From JAIEPW01 sp964406035 (GTDB lineage Bacteria; Acidobacteriota; Terriglobia; Bryobacterales; Bryobacteraceae): 64,000 nt of DNA. Both the position numbers and the translations under genes were made by a program. This document shows, one piece after another, positions 49,302-57,173 of this stretch; positions within the stretch are counted from its first letter, which is position 1, and each line of letters begins with the position of its first letter. The notes under the pieces were generated by a model that was not told where the DNA came from, made no database searches, and worked only from the letters and a program-made list of their open reading frames with translations. Where the stretch lies: positions 1 through 64,000 of the forward strand of contig CAYOQB010000003.1 of NCBI GenBank assembly GCA_964406035.1. Reading direction: 5' to 3'.

Positions 49302-51607
49302 TCCTTGCGCAGCGCGGCGATGGGGTCGGTGCGCGAGGCCAGGCGCGCCGGCCACCAGATGGCCAACAGACCGGCGGCGGCGAACAAGGCGCAGGCGGCG
49401 GCAAGCGAAGGCGCGTCGAACGCCTTTACTCCGAAGAGCTGGCTTTGCATGGCGCGGCCGATCAGCAGAGCGCCGCCCGCTCCCGCGGCGACTCCCAGCG
49501 CGAGCACGCGCGCACCCTGCGTCAGGAACAGCCGCGTGACATCGCCGCCGGAAGCGCCCACCGCGATGCGGACGGCGACTTCATGCTCGCGCTGCCGCAC
49601 TGTGTAGGCGATCACGCCCGCCAGACCGAGCATCGACAGCACCGCCGAGAACCCGGCGAATCCGCTTAACACAGAGGCCAGGAAGCGCGGCCGCAGCGTC
49701 TGCCGGTCCACCATCTCGCCCAGCGCCTGCATGTCGCTGAGCGCAATCCCCGGATCGAGGGCCGTGAACGTTTCCCGCAGCATCGCCTCCATGCGGGCGC
49801 TGTGCTGCATCCGGAAAAAGAAAGTGGCGAATCGCGAGGGATTCTGCGTCAGGCACAGGTACACGTCAGCCAGCTTCACATCCCCCGGCGTCTGCCGCAC
49901 ATCGCCGGCGACCCCGGCAACGTTGTACCACTGGTCCTGGATGCGGATGCGCCGGCCGCTGACCGCGCCGCCGTCGGGCCACAGCGAGCGGGCGAGCGTC
50001 TGCGAGACGACGACCACCGGCGGCGTGCCGGGCCGGTCGCCCGCGTGGAACTCGCGACCCTCGCGCAGGGGGATCGCCAGCGTATTGAAGTATCCGGGCG
50101 AAACGGCGATCGCGGCGGCGGCCTGCTCCGCGGTCTCCGACGCCACCGGAATCTCCTGCGGCTGCTGCAGCGGCCAGAAGTTGGACATCGCCACTGATTC
50201 CAGCCCCTTTGCCCGGAGGTTTTCGATCGCCCGTGCGTAGAGCGCGTTTCTTGACGCCGGATCGGGATAGGATGCCTGGCGCAGAGTCAGGCGGTAGGTC
50301 ACGATGGGGCCGGCTTCAAAGCCCATGGGGACGGCGAGAATGCCCGAGACGCTACGCAGCATCATGGTTCCGGCGGTCAGCAGCGCCACGGAGGCGGCAA
50401 CTTCGATGGCGATCCAGCCGAACATCGCGCGCCGGCCGCCTCGGCCGCCCGCCTGGATCGCGCCGGCCAGCGTGGCATTACGAGCGAGCAGGTAGGGCCC
50501 GGTCGCGAACAGGATCGCGGCCGTGAACGCAAAGGCCAGGGTCAGGCCCACCGCGCCCGCATCGAGCTCCATGCGGCTTAGCCCGCCCGGAACACGGCGT
50601 CCGAGGTACTGCTCAGCGAAAGGTGCGATCACGCCCAGGAAGAGCCAGCACAGGCCCAAGCCCACGAAGGTTGCCGCCGCGCTCAGGGCGATACCCTCCG
50701 CCAGCAGCATGCGCAGAATGGCGCCTGAGGTCGCGCCCAGGGCCTCCCGCACCGCGATCTCCTTCATCCGCGCGCGCCAGCGAACCAGCAGCAGGAAGGA
50801 GGCGTTGGCGCAGGCGATCAGCAGCAGCAGGCCGGTGGCAATGGCAACCGTGGTCAGCACCGGCTTCAACTGCTCCACGTAGGCGGCCTGCACCTGCACC
50901 AGGCTCGCGCCCTTGACGCCGGTGATCTCCTCAACGCGCCGCGCGGCGGCTTCCGGCGAGACGCCGGGGCGCAGCCGCGCCATGTAGGGAGGATTCGGCG
51001 TTCGCAGCGGCGCAAACACGTCGGTATAAGGATTCAGGTGCCAGAAGTCGGCCCGGACCACGCCGGCAATCGTGTACTTCTCCGCCTCATCCGGGCGATC
51101 GCTGGAGTAAGCATCGAAGGACCGGCCGATGACATTGGGATCGCCGGCGAAGCGGGAACGCCAGTACCCCTCGCTGATCAGCACCGCCTGCGGCGCACCC
51201 TTGCGGAAATCCTCCGGACCCAGCGATCGCCCGAGTTGAACCGAGACGCCCAGCGCGTCCAGGAACCCCTGGGTCACCCAGGCCCCCTGCTTGCCCTCGG
51301 TGCTGCCGTTGCTGGTGACATAGAACATGTCCAGATCCCAGGTGATGGCGTGCTCGTACAGGTCGGACATTCCGCTCCAGTCGAGCTTCTCCAGGCCGCG
51401 AAGGAAGGGCTGCCCTTCGGCTGTGTAGCGAATCTGATACAGGCGGTCCGATTCCGGATAGGGCAGCGGCTTCAACAGATAGGCGGACGACAACGCCAGC
51501 ACGATGAGGTTGGCGGCCACCCCCAGTCCCAAAGTGGCGACGATGGTCAGGCTGAATCCCGGACTGCGGGTCAGTGTTCTCCAGGCGGTTTGGACGGCGC
51601 TGAGCAT
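49298..51607 (-). CDS. ADOP-type (MacB/FtsX-like) ABC permease, orphan
   Basis: The protein has 769 residues from ATG 51607 (MLSAVQTAWRTLTRSPGFSLTIVATLG, helix from about residue 18). A start 14 codons upstream would run into the rbfA promoter region and is less likely. The layout is as in the other ADOP proteins: MacB_PCD region with RLYQIRYTAEGQPFLRG, FtsX block at about 265-400 (RWRARMKEIAVREALGATSG), and terminal FtsX block with VRQREHEVAVRIAVGASGG and ASRTDPIAALRKD. It diverges from rbfA and converges on ylxP, and so splits the two. No ATPase gene nearby. Confidence 0.9.
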   Translation of the reverse strand: MLSAVQTAWRTLTRSPGFSLTIVATLGLGVAANLIVLALSSAYLLKPLPYPESDRLYQIRYTAEGQPFLRGLEKLDWSGMSDLYEHAITWDLDMFYVTSNGSTEGKQGAWVTQGFLDALGVSVQLGRSLGPEDFRKGAPQAVLISEGYWRSRFAGDPNVIGRSFDAYSSDRPDEAEKYTIAGVVRADFWHLNPYTDVFAPLRTPNPPYMARLRPGVSPEAAARRVEEITGVKGASLVQVQAAYVEQLKPVLTTVAIATGLLLLIACANASFLLLVRWRARMKEIAVREALGATSGAILRMLLAEGIALSAAATFVGLGLCWLFLGVIAPFAEQYLGRRVPGGLSRMELDAGAVGLTLAFAFTAAILFATGPYLLARNATLAGAIQAGGRGGRRAMFGWIAIEVAASVALLTAGTMMLRSVSGILAVPMGFEAGPIVTYRLTLRQASYPDPASRNALYARAIENLRAKGLESVAMSNFWPLQQPQEIPVASETAEQAAAAIAVSPGYFNTLAIPLREGREFHAGDRPGTPPVVVVSQTLARSLWPDGGAVSGRRIRIQDQWYNVAGVAGDVRQTPGDVKLADVYLCLTQNPSRFATFFFRMQHSARMEAMLRETFTALDPGIALSDMQALGEMVDRQTLRPRFLASVLSGFAGFSAVLSMLGLAGVIAYTVRQREHEVAVRIAVGASGGDVTRLFLTQGARVLALGVAAGAGGALLIGRAMQSQLFGVKAFDAPSLAAACALFAAAGLLAIWWPARLASRTDPIAALRKD

Positions 51608-51613
51608 GGCTGG

Positions 51614-51644
51614 TTGGACGGTTCTCCACCGAGAGCGGTAGCAT
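51614..51644 (+). promoter_or_regulatory. Possible rbfA promoter
   Basis: TTGGAC (51614-51619) and TAGCAT (51639-51644) are separated by 19 bases. The -10 ends 7 bases before the rbfA GTG, so the message would be leaderless. Weak matches; supported mainly by the need for a promoter here. Confidence 0.35.
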
Positions 51645-51651
51645 AACAAAC

Positions 51652-52005
51652 GTGGAAGGACATCGCGCCGAACGGGTCTCGGAAGCTCTGCGGAGCGAAT
51701 TGGAGGAGCTGATCTGCTATGAACTGCAGGACCCGCGAGTCCGGGTGGCGGCGGTGACGGAGGTTCAGCTCGCGCCGGACATGAAGCGGGCCATGGTGCG
51801 GCTGTCGCTGGAAGGTGATCCGGCGAACCGGACCGCCACCATCGAAGCCCTGGAGCACGCCAAGGCCTTTCTGCGGCATCAGTTGGCGGAGCGGGTGGAG
51901 ATGTTCCGCATCCCCGACCTGTATTTCGAAGGCGACATGGGCGATTCGCTGTCCGGACGGGTGCCGCAGTTGTTGAAGCGGATTAAGAAGGGCCGGGCGA
52001 AGTAG
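51652..52005 (+). CDS. rbfA: Ribosome-binding factor A
   Basis: The protein has 117 residues from GTG 51652. The KH-type RbfA fold is clear: RAERVSEALRSELEELICYELQDPRV, VTEVQLAPDMKRAMVRLSL and a C-terminal VPQLLKRIKK helix, with IPDLYFEGD near residue 92. It binds the 30S neck region and aids 16S rRNA 5' maturation. It is normally directly after infB/ylxP. Here a reverse ADOP gene intervenes. It ends one base before the stop of the convergent nucleotidyltransferase gene. Confidence 0.95.
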   Translation: MEGHRAERVSEALRSELEELICYELQDPRVRVAAVTEVQLAPDMKRAMVRLSLEGDPANRTATIEALEHAKAFLRHQLAERVEMFRIPDLYFEGDMGDSLSGRVPQLLKRIKKGRAK

Positions 52006-52006
52006 C

Positions 52007-52564
52007 TTAGGTTTTGTTCTTAAGTTCCTTGCGGAAGAGAGCCAGCCTGTCCGGGATGGCTAGCGCCTCGGTAATCTCGACGAGCCTAGGCTCGAGATAG
52101 CCCACATCCAAGCTGCTGCCAAACCGCCGGATCAGCTTGCGGGCGTCATCCAGATCCTTTTCCCGCTCGGAAATCATTTTCATCAACACCAAATCCTCCA
52201 CGGCGATCACGTTGACCATCCGGCCGGCGACCTCTCGTTTGGCCGCCCGCTCAATGATGTCCCGCTCGAACGGGAGACGGGCGAAAACTACGTCCAGGCG
52301 CACTCCTTCGAACTCCAGCGGTAGCACGCCCCGGTCACGAACGAACGCGACTGGATTGGCGGAACGGGCTAGAAACACGCTGGTCAGGCGCTGCACCAGG
52401 ACACTCGTTTGGTCCGCTTCCGTCCAAACGGTGACATCTACATCGAGCGTGGATCGCGGCTCACCCCAAGCCGCCACTGCCAGGCCCCCAATTAGTCCGT
52501 ACGGGATCTCCGCTGATTCCAGTTCTTCCACCAGCCGGAGCAGCGCGCGCGAGAGCTCAGTCAT
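52007..52564 (-). CDS. Nucleotidyltransferase-fold protein (AbiEii/MNT-like)
   Basis: The protein has 185 residues. The polymerase-beta-type nucleotidyltransferase motif is seen as LIGGLAVAAWGEPRSTLDVDVTV: GG at 26-27, with the acidic pair Asp41 and Asp43. A third acid may lie in LEFEGVRLDVVFAR. This pattern is frequent in nucleotidyltransferase toxins and in minimal-nucleotidyltransferase partners. Its start overlaps by 8 bases the end of a 75-residue gene, an arrangement common for toxin-antitoxin pairs. The target is unknown. It is downstream of the hpnH unit and may be read from it. Confidence 0.8.
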   Translation of the reverse strand: MTELSRALLRLVEELESAEIPYGLIGGLAVAAWGEPRSTLDVDVTVWTEADQTSVLVQRLTSVFLARSANPVAFVRDRGVLPLEFEGVRLDVVFARLPFERDIIERAAKREVAGRMVNVIAVEDLVLMKMISEREKDLDDARKLIRRFGSSLDVGYLEPRLVEITEALAIPDRLALFRKELKNKT

Positions 52565-52784
52565 GTCGTTTCAGCAACGCCAGCGCCGCCCGCATCTTCT
52601 GGATGCCATTCTTTTCCGGATCGGGATCACGCAGGATTACTTCGGGCGGGATCAACGTCAGCAGGAAATCGAGGTCCCGCAGCACAGCGTCAAAGCTGCG
52701 TATCGGGGGTGGGTTGCGGCGCTCCCATTCGTGAAACGACCGCCACATGCGCTCGCGTTCCTCGAACTGCTCCTTGAGGGTCAC
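52557..52784 (-). CDS. Small protein paired with the nucleotidyltransferase (possible antitoxin)
   Basis: The protein has 75 residues from GTG 52784, charged and helical (LKEQFEERERMWRSFHEWERR, described as residues about 3-23), with a C-terminal LRDPDPEKNGIQKMRAALALL. I do not recognise a family. The 8-base overlap with the nucleotidyltransferase gene supports co-translation. The start lies 5 bases past the stop of the upstream 134-residue gene, so the pair is embedded in the hpnH transcript. Confidence 0.65.
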   Translation of the reverse strand: MTLKEQFEERERMWRSFHEWERRNPPPIRSFDAVLRDLDFLLTLIPPEVILRDPDPEKNGIQKMRAALALLKRHD

Positions 52785-52789
52785 CAGGC

Positions 52790-53194
52790 TTACTCCAGCG
52801 ATTCCGGTTCGAGGGCGATGTTCTTCTCGCCCGCCTGCTTCTTCTCCATGTACTTCCGAACCCAGGCTTCCCAGCTCTTGCCGGCGGCGGTGTCGCGGCC
52901 GGTGAACGCGAGCCCGGCGATGTCGGAATACGAAATCGCAACCTTATCGCCCGCGCGGGTCATCACCCGGACTAAGGAATCGGCCAGCGTCTTGCCCGGG
53001 CGGCGATCGTACAGATAGCACTCGATCTTCTCGCCATTCTTGCGGGTGATGGTGACGTCGCCCCGGTAATCGAACGCCTTTTCCAAGGCCGCGCGGATCT
53101 CTTCTTCGGAAGCGAGCTCCGGAATCCAGCCTTCCAGATTCTCACGCTCCGCTCCGGGAGCGACTTCGAGCGAATCGAAATCCGGCTGGCTCAT
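52790..53194 (-). CDS. Unknown protein coupled to hpnH
   Basis: The protein has 134 residues and I do not recognise a family. It is acidic at both ends, with a central beta-rich stretch (YRGDVTITRKNGEKIECYLYDRR, about residues 43-65), DKVAISYSDIAGLAFTGRD, and a C-terminal helix SWEAWVRKYMEKKQ. The pattern resembles a small barrel or ligand-binding domain. Its start overlaps the hpnH stop by 4 bases (ATGA), so translation is coupled, and a role next to adenosylhopane synthesis is plausible but only inferred. Confidence 0.7.
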   Translation of the reverse strand: MSQPDFDSLEVAPGAERENLEGWIPELASEEEIRAALEKAFDYRGDVTITRKNGEKIECYLYDRRPGKTLADSLVRVMTRAGDKVAISYSDIAGLAFTGRDTAAGKSWEAWVRKYMEKKQAGEKNIALEPESLE

Positions 53195-54309
53195 GCCGTC
53201 GTCTTTTCGGCCTGCGCGGGCTTGATCTTCACCAGCGGATGATCGTGCACCGGCTTCACCGGCTCGTTCAGCATCGCGCGAGCTTTTTCGTCCGGATAGC
53301 CGGCGAACAGAGTGGCGCGCGCGGTGGCGAACAGGCCTCCCAGCGAACTAAAGGTGTGGTTGACCGCCGAAGCCTCGAATCCCGAATGCACCATGCAGTT
53401 GGCGCACTTGGGATTGCCGTTCTGCGTCCCGTACTGATCCCAATCAGTGGTTTCAATCAGCTCTTGAAACGTGTCGGCATAGCCGTCCTGCAGCAGGTAA
53501 CAGGGCTTCTGCCAGCCGAACAGGTTGTAGGTCGGCATGCCCCAGGCAGTGCAGGGATAATCGCGCTTGCCCATCAGGAATTCCAGGAACAGCGGCGACA
53601 TGTTGAACCGCCAGTTGGGCTTGCGGTTGGACAGAATGGCGTTGAACAGGCGGCGCGTGCGGGCGCGGCCGAGGAAATGCTGCTGATCGGGCGCTTTGTC
53701 GTAGGAATAGCCGGGCGACACCATCATCCCCTCGACGCCCAGGTCCATCATGTCGTCGAAGAACTCGCGCACGCTCACCGGATCCGCGCCGTCGAACAGC
53801 GTGGTGTTGGTGGTGACGCGGAAACCGCGGCGGAGCGCTTCCTGAATCGCTTCATAGGCGATGTCGTAGCCGCCTTCGCGGCATACCGAGAAGTCGTGAT
53901 GGTCGCGCTGCCCGTCCATGTGAACGCTGAAGGACAGGTACTTGGAAGGCTGGAACAGGTCCAGTTTCTCCTTCAACAAAAGGGCGTTGGTGCACAGGTA
54001 GATGTACTTCCGGCGAGCCACCAGCCCGGCGACAATCTTGTCGATCTCGGGGTGCATCAGCGGTTCGCCGCCAGGAATCGCAACCAGGGGCGTGCCGCAT
54101 TCGTCCACTGCTTTGAAGCACTCCTCGGGTGACAGGTTCCGCTTCAGGATATGCGCGGGATACTGGATTTTGCCGCAGCCAGCGCAAGCCAGGTTGCAGC
54201 GGAACAGCGGTTCCAGCATCATCACCAGCGGATAACGCTTGCGCCCGGCCAGCTTCTGCCGGATGACATAGCTGGCAACGGTCCACATCTGGGAAATCGG
54301 GACAGGCAT
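53191..54309 (-). CDS. hpnH: Hopanoid-associated radical SAM protein HpnH (adenosylhopane synthase)
   Basis: The protein has 372 residues from ATG 54309 (MPVPISQMWTVASYVIRQKL), the usual family start, with AAGGA about 11 bases upstream; an ATG eight codons earlier (54333) is possible. The radical SAM cluster motif is CNLACAGC near residue 36, followed by AIPGGEPLMHPEI and SVHMDGQRDHHD. C-terminal cysteines (CPTAWGMP-like region as YPCTAWGMP, and KCANCMVHSGFE) are also conserved. It joins a 5'-deoxyadenosyl radical to hopene, and HpnG then removes adenine. The gene is 34 kb from the main hopanoid operon and opposite M16. It is coupled to the following 134-residue gene. Confidence 0.93.
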   Translation of the reverse strand: MPVPISQMWTVASYVIRQKLAGRKRYPLVMMLEPLFRCNLACAGCGKIQYPAHILKRNLSPEECFKAVDECGTPLVAIPGGEPLMHPEIDKIVAGLVARRKYIYLCTNALLLKEKLDLFQPSKYLSFSVHMDGQRDHHDFSVCREGGYDIAYEAIQEALRRGFRVTTNTTLFDGADPVSVREFFDDMMDLGVEGMMVSPGYSYDKAPDQQHFLGRARTRRLFNAILSNRKPNWRFNMSPLFLEFLMGKRDYPCTAWGMPTYNLFGWQKPCYLLQDGYADTFQELIETTDWDQYGTQNGNPKCANCMVHSGFEASAVNHTFSSLGGLFATARATLFAGYPDEKARAMLNEPVKPVHDHPLVKIKPAQAEKTTA

Positions 54310-54453
54310 CTGGAATCGTGTCCTTAAACGCATGCGCCGAAACGCACGCGTCTGCTCATGTTACTTCCCGATTATAGCGGGGTCCGGCCCGGAGTTGCTG
54401 ATATCATGAAGGTTCGTCCATTTCCTGGAAAATTTGGCTCCGGAGTATCCCAC

Positions 54454-57171
54454 ATGCAGATTCGAATCATGCTGACGGCGCTGGCGTGCGCCTCAATTCT
54501 CAGCGCTCAACCGGCGGGGGTAAGCAAAGGACCCGCGGTAGAGGGCATCACCGAGTACCGGCTGGCGAACGGCATGAAAGTGCTGCTGTTCCCGGACCCG
54601 TCGAAGCCCACCGTGACGGTCAACGTCACCTACCTTGTCGGCTCCCGCCATGAGGGCTATGGCGAAACCGGCATGGCGCACCTGCTGGAGCACATGGTGT
54701 TCAAGCCGACTACCAACCGCCCCAACATCATCAAAGAGCTGGAAGATCGGGGCGCGCAGTTCAACGGCACCACCTGGTACGACCGGACCAACTACTTCGA
54801 AGTGCTGACCGCCTCCGACGAGAACCTGAACTGGGGGCTGGAAATGGAAACCGACCGCATGGTGAACGACAAGGAGGCGAAGAGCGACCTGGACACCGAG
54901 ATGACGGTGGTGCGCAGCGAGTTCGAAATCGGCGAGAACAGCCCGGCGAACGTGCTGATGCAGCGGACCATGGCCACCGCGTTCCTGTGGCACAACTACG
55001 GCAAATCCACCATCGGCAATAAAGCCGACCTGGAGAACGTGCCGATCGAGCGGCTGCAGGCGTTCTATCGCAAGTACTATCAGCCCGACAACGCCATCCT
55101 GGTGGTGGCGGGCAAGTTCGACACCGCCAAGGCGCTGGAATACATCAACGCGACCTTCGGCAAGATCCCCAAGCCCGCGCGCAAGCTGGACGTCACCTAC
55201 ACGGCGGAGCCGACGCAGGACGGAGAGCGCGAAGTGACGCTGCGCCGCGTGGGAGACGTGCAGGCGCTGACCGCGCTCTATCACGTTCCTCCGGGCACGC
55301 ATCCCGATTACGCAGCCGTGGCGGTAATGTCCGGAATCCTGGGCGAGGTCCCGTCCGGTCGGTTGTACAAGGCGCTGGTGGATACGAAGAAAGCGTCGGC
55401 CGCGAGCTCGATGGACTTCCAGCTTCGCGAATCGGGGATGCTGCTGGCCAACGCCCGCGTCCGCAAGGAGAATTCCCTGGAGGAAGCCGAGAAGACCCTG
55501 CTGGCGACCATCGAAAGCATGGTGAAGGAACCGCCTTCGAAAGAAGAAGTGGACCGGGCCAAGGCCCGCATCCTGAAGCAGATCGAGTTGAACCTGGCGA
55601 ACGCCTCGCAGGTGGGCGTGGAGCTGAGCGAGTGGGAATCGATGGGCGACTGGCGCATGATCTTCCTGCATCGCGACCGCATCGGGCAGGTGACGCCGGC
55701 GGACGTTGAGCGGGTGGCCAAGGCGTACCTGAAGAAATCGAACCTGACGCTGGGCCGGTTCATTCCGGAAGCGGCGCCGGACCGGGCCGAGATTCCGGCC
55801 GCGCCGGATGCCTCGGCCGTGGTGAAGGATTACAAGGGCAAGGCGGAAATGGCGCAGGGCGAGGCCTTCGATCCCTCGCCTGCGAACATCGAATCGCGCA
55901 CGAAGAAGGTCAAGCTGGCCAACGGCGCGGACCTGAATCTGCTGTCGAAAAAGAACCGCGGCGAGACGGTGATCGCCATGGCGGCGCTGCATTTCGGCGA
56001 CGAGAAGAGCCTGATGAATCGCAGCACCGCGGCGGGTTTCACCACGCAGATGCTGATGCGCGGCACCAAGAACAAGAGCCGGCAACAGATCCAGGACGAG
56101 CTCGACAAGCTGAAGGCTCGCCTGCAGGTGGGCGGCGGCGTCACCGGCGCCACCGCCATTCTGGAAACCACGCGGGCCAATCTGCCCGCCGCCCTGCGCC
56201 TGATGGCCGAAGTGCTGAAGGAGCCTTCGTTCCCCGACACCGAGTTCGAGCAGATCCGCAACCAGCGCCTCGCCACCGCCGAAAACCAGCGCAGCGAGCC
56301 CCAGGCGCTCGCGTTTCTCGAGGTCCAGCGGCACCTGGCGCCGTATCCCAAGGGCGATGTCCGCTATGTGCCGACGATCGACGAAAATATCGCCAACCTG
56401 AAATCGGCCACGCTGGAGGAAGCCAAGCAGTTCCATGCGGACTTCTACGGCGCATCCAACGCGGAGATCAGCATCGTGGGCGATTTTGACGCCGCCGAGG
56501 CGGAGAAGCTGGCCCGCGACCTGTTTGGAAGCTGGAAGAGCCCGAAGCCGTACGCGCGCGTGATCTCCAAGTACACCAAGTTGAATCCGATCGCCAAAAC
56601 GATCAATACGCCGGACAAGGCGAATGCGTTCCTGGTGGCGGCGAACACGCTGAACCTGAGCGACGATCATCCCGACTATCCGGCCGTGGTGCTGGCCAAC
56701 TTCATGATTGGCGGCAGCGCCAAGGCGCGGCTGTTCGAGCGGCTGCGGCAGAAGGAGGGCTTGAGCTACGCCACGCAATCGGCGATGGCCAACGAACCCA
56801 AGGAGGATGTGACGGCGTTCCTCGCGCTGGCCGTCGCCAATCCGCAGAACCTCGCCAAGCTGGAAGCGGCGATGAAGGAAGAGATGGAGAAGGCGGTCAG
56901 CTCCGGGTTCACAGCCGAGGAAGTGGACCTCGCCAAGAAAGCCTGGGCGCAGCAGGAGCAACTGCAGCGCACCAATGACCGTGCTCTGGCGGCGTTCCTG
57001 AACGCGAACTCGCGCTTCGGGCGAACCATGGCCTGGCAGGCGGACTTCGAAAAGAAGATCGCGGCGCTGACGCCGGAAGCGGTGAATGCCGCCGTGAAGA
57101 AGCACATCGATCCGGCGCAATTGTCGTACGTCAAGGCAGCGGACCTGAAGAAAGCTGGTATAAACCAGTAA
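54454..57171 (+). CDS. M16-family zinc peptidase with two tandem M16 halves
   Basis: The protein has 905 residues from ATG 54454, chosen for GGAG about 10 bases upstream and a signal peptide (MQIRIMLTALACASILSAQ). The active inverzincin motif HxxEH is present as MAHLLEHMVF near residue 80, with the downstream glutamate in TEMTVVRSEFEIGE. The first half runs to about 470. The second half (about 495-905, KLANGADLNLLSKKNRGE) lacks HxxEH, as is normal for the regulatory half in pitrilysin-like proteins. Likely periplasmic or outer-membrane peptide degradation. The next gene starts 2 bases after the stop. Confidence 0.92.
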   Translation: MQIRIMLTALACASILSAQPAGVSKGPAVEGITEYRLANGMKVLLFPDPSKPTVTVNVTYLVGSRHEGYGETGMAHLLEHMVFKPTTNRPNIIKELEDRGAQFNGTTWYDRTNYFEVLTASDENLNWGLEMETDRMVNDKEAKSDLDTEMTVVRSEFEIGENSPANVLMQRTMATAFLWHNYGKSTIGNKADLENVPIERLQAFYRKYYQPDNAILVVAGKFDTAKALEYINATFGKIPKPARKLDVTYTAEPTQDGEREVTLRRVGDVQALTALYHVPPGTHPDYAAVAVMSGILGEVPSGRLYKALVDTKKASAASSMDFQLRESGMLLANARVRKENSLEEAEKTLLATIESMVKEPPSKEEVDRAKARILKQIELNLANASQVGVELSEWESMGDWRMIFLHRDRIGQVTPADVERVAKAYLKKSNLTLGRFIPEAAPDRAEIPAAPDASAVVKDYKGKAEMAQGEAFDPSPANIESRTKKVKLANGADLNLLSKKNRGETVIAMAALHFGDEKSLMNRSTAAGFTTQMLMRGTKNKSRQQIQDELDKLKARLQVGGGVTGATAILETTRANLPAALRLMAEVLKEPSFPDTEFEQIRNQRLATAENQRSEPQALAFLEVQRHLAPYPKGDVRYVPTIDENIANLKSATLEEAKQFHADFYGASNAEISIVGDFDAAEAEKLARDLFGSWKSPKPYARVISKYTKLNPIAKTINTPDKANAFLVAANTLNLSDDHPDYPAVVLANFMIGGSAKARLFERLRQKEGLSYATQSAMANEPKEDVTAFLALAVANPQNLAKLEAAMKEEMEKAVSSGFTAEEVDLAKKAWAQQEQLQRTNDRALAAFLNANSRFGRTMAWQADFEKKIAALTPEAVNAAVKKHIDPAQLSYVKAADLKKAGINQ

Positions 57172-57173
57172 TC

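Noticed and set aside
45777..51651. Classical insertion sequence splitting the rimP-rbfA operon
   Set aside because: No transposase gene, terminal inverted repeats or target duplications were found at the junctions, so only ADOP and CHRD genes are reported.
54493..57120. 875-codon open frame on the minus strand opposite the M16 gene
   Set aside because: Composition (Arg, His, Leu) is that of an antisense shadow and no motif is recognisable, while the plus strand encodes a complete M16 peptidase with HxxEH.
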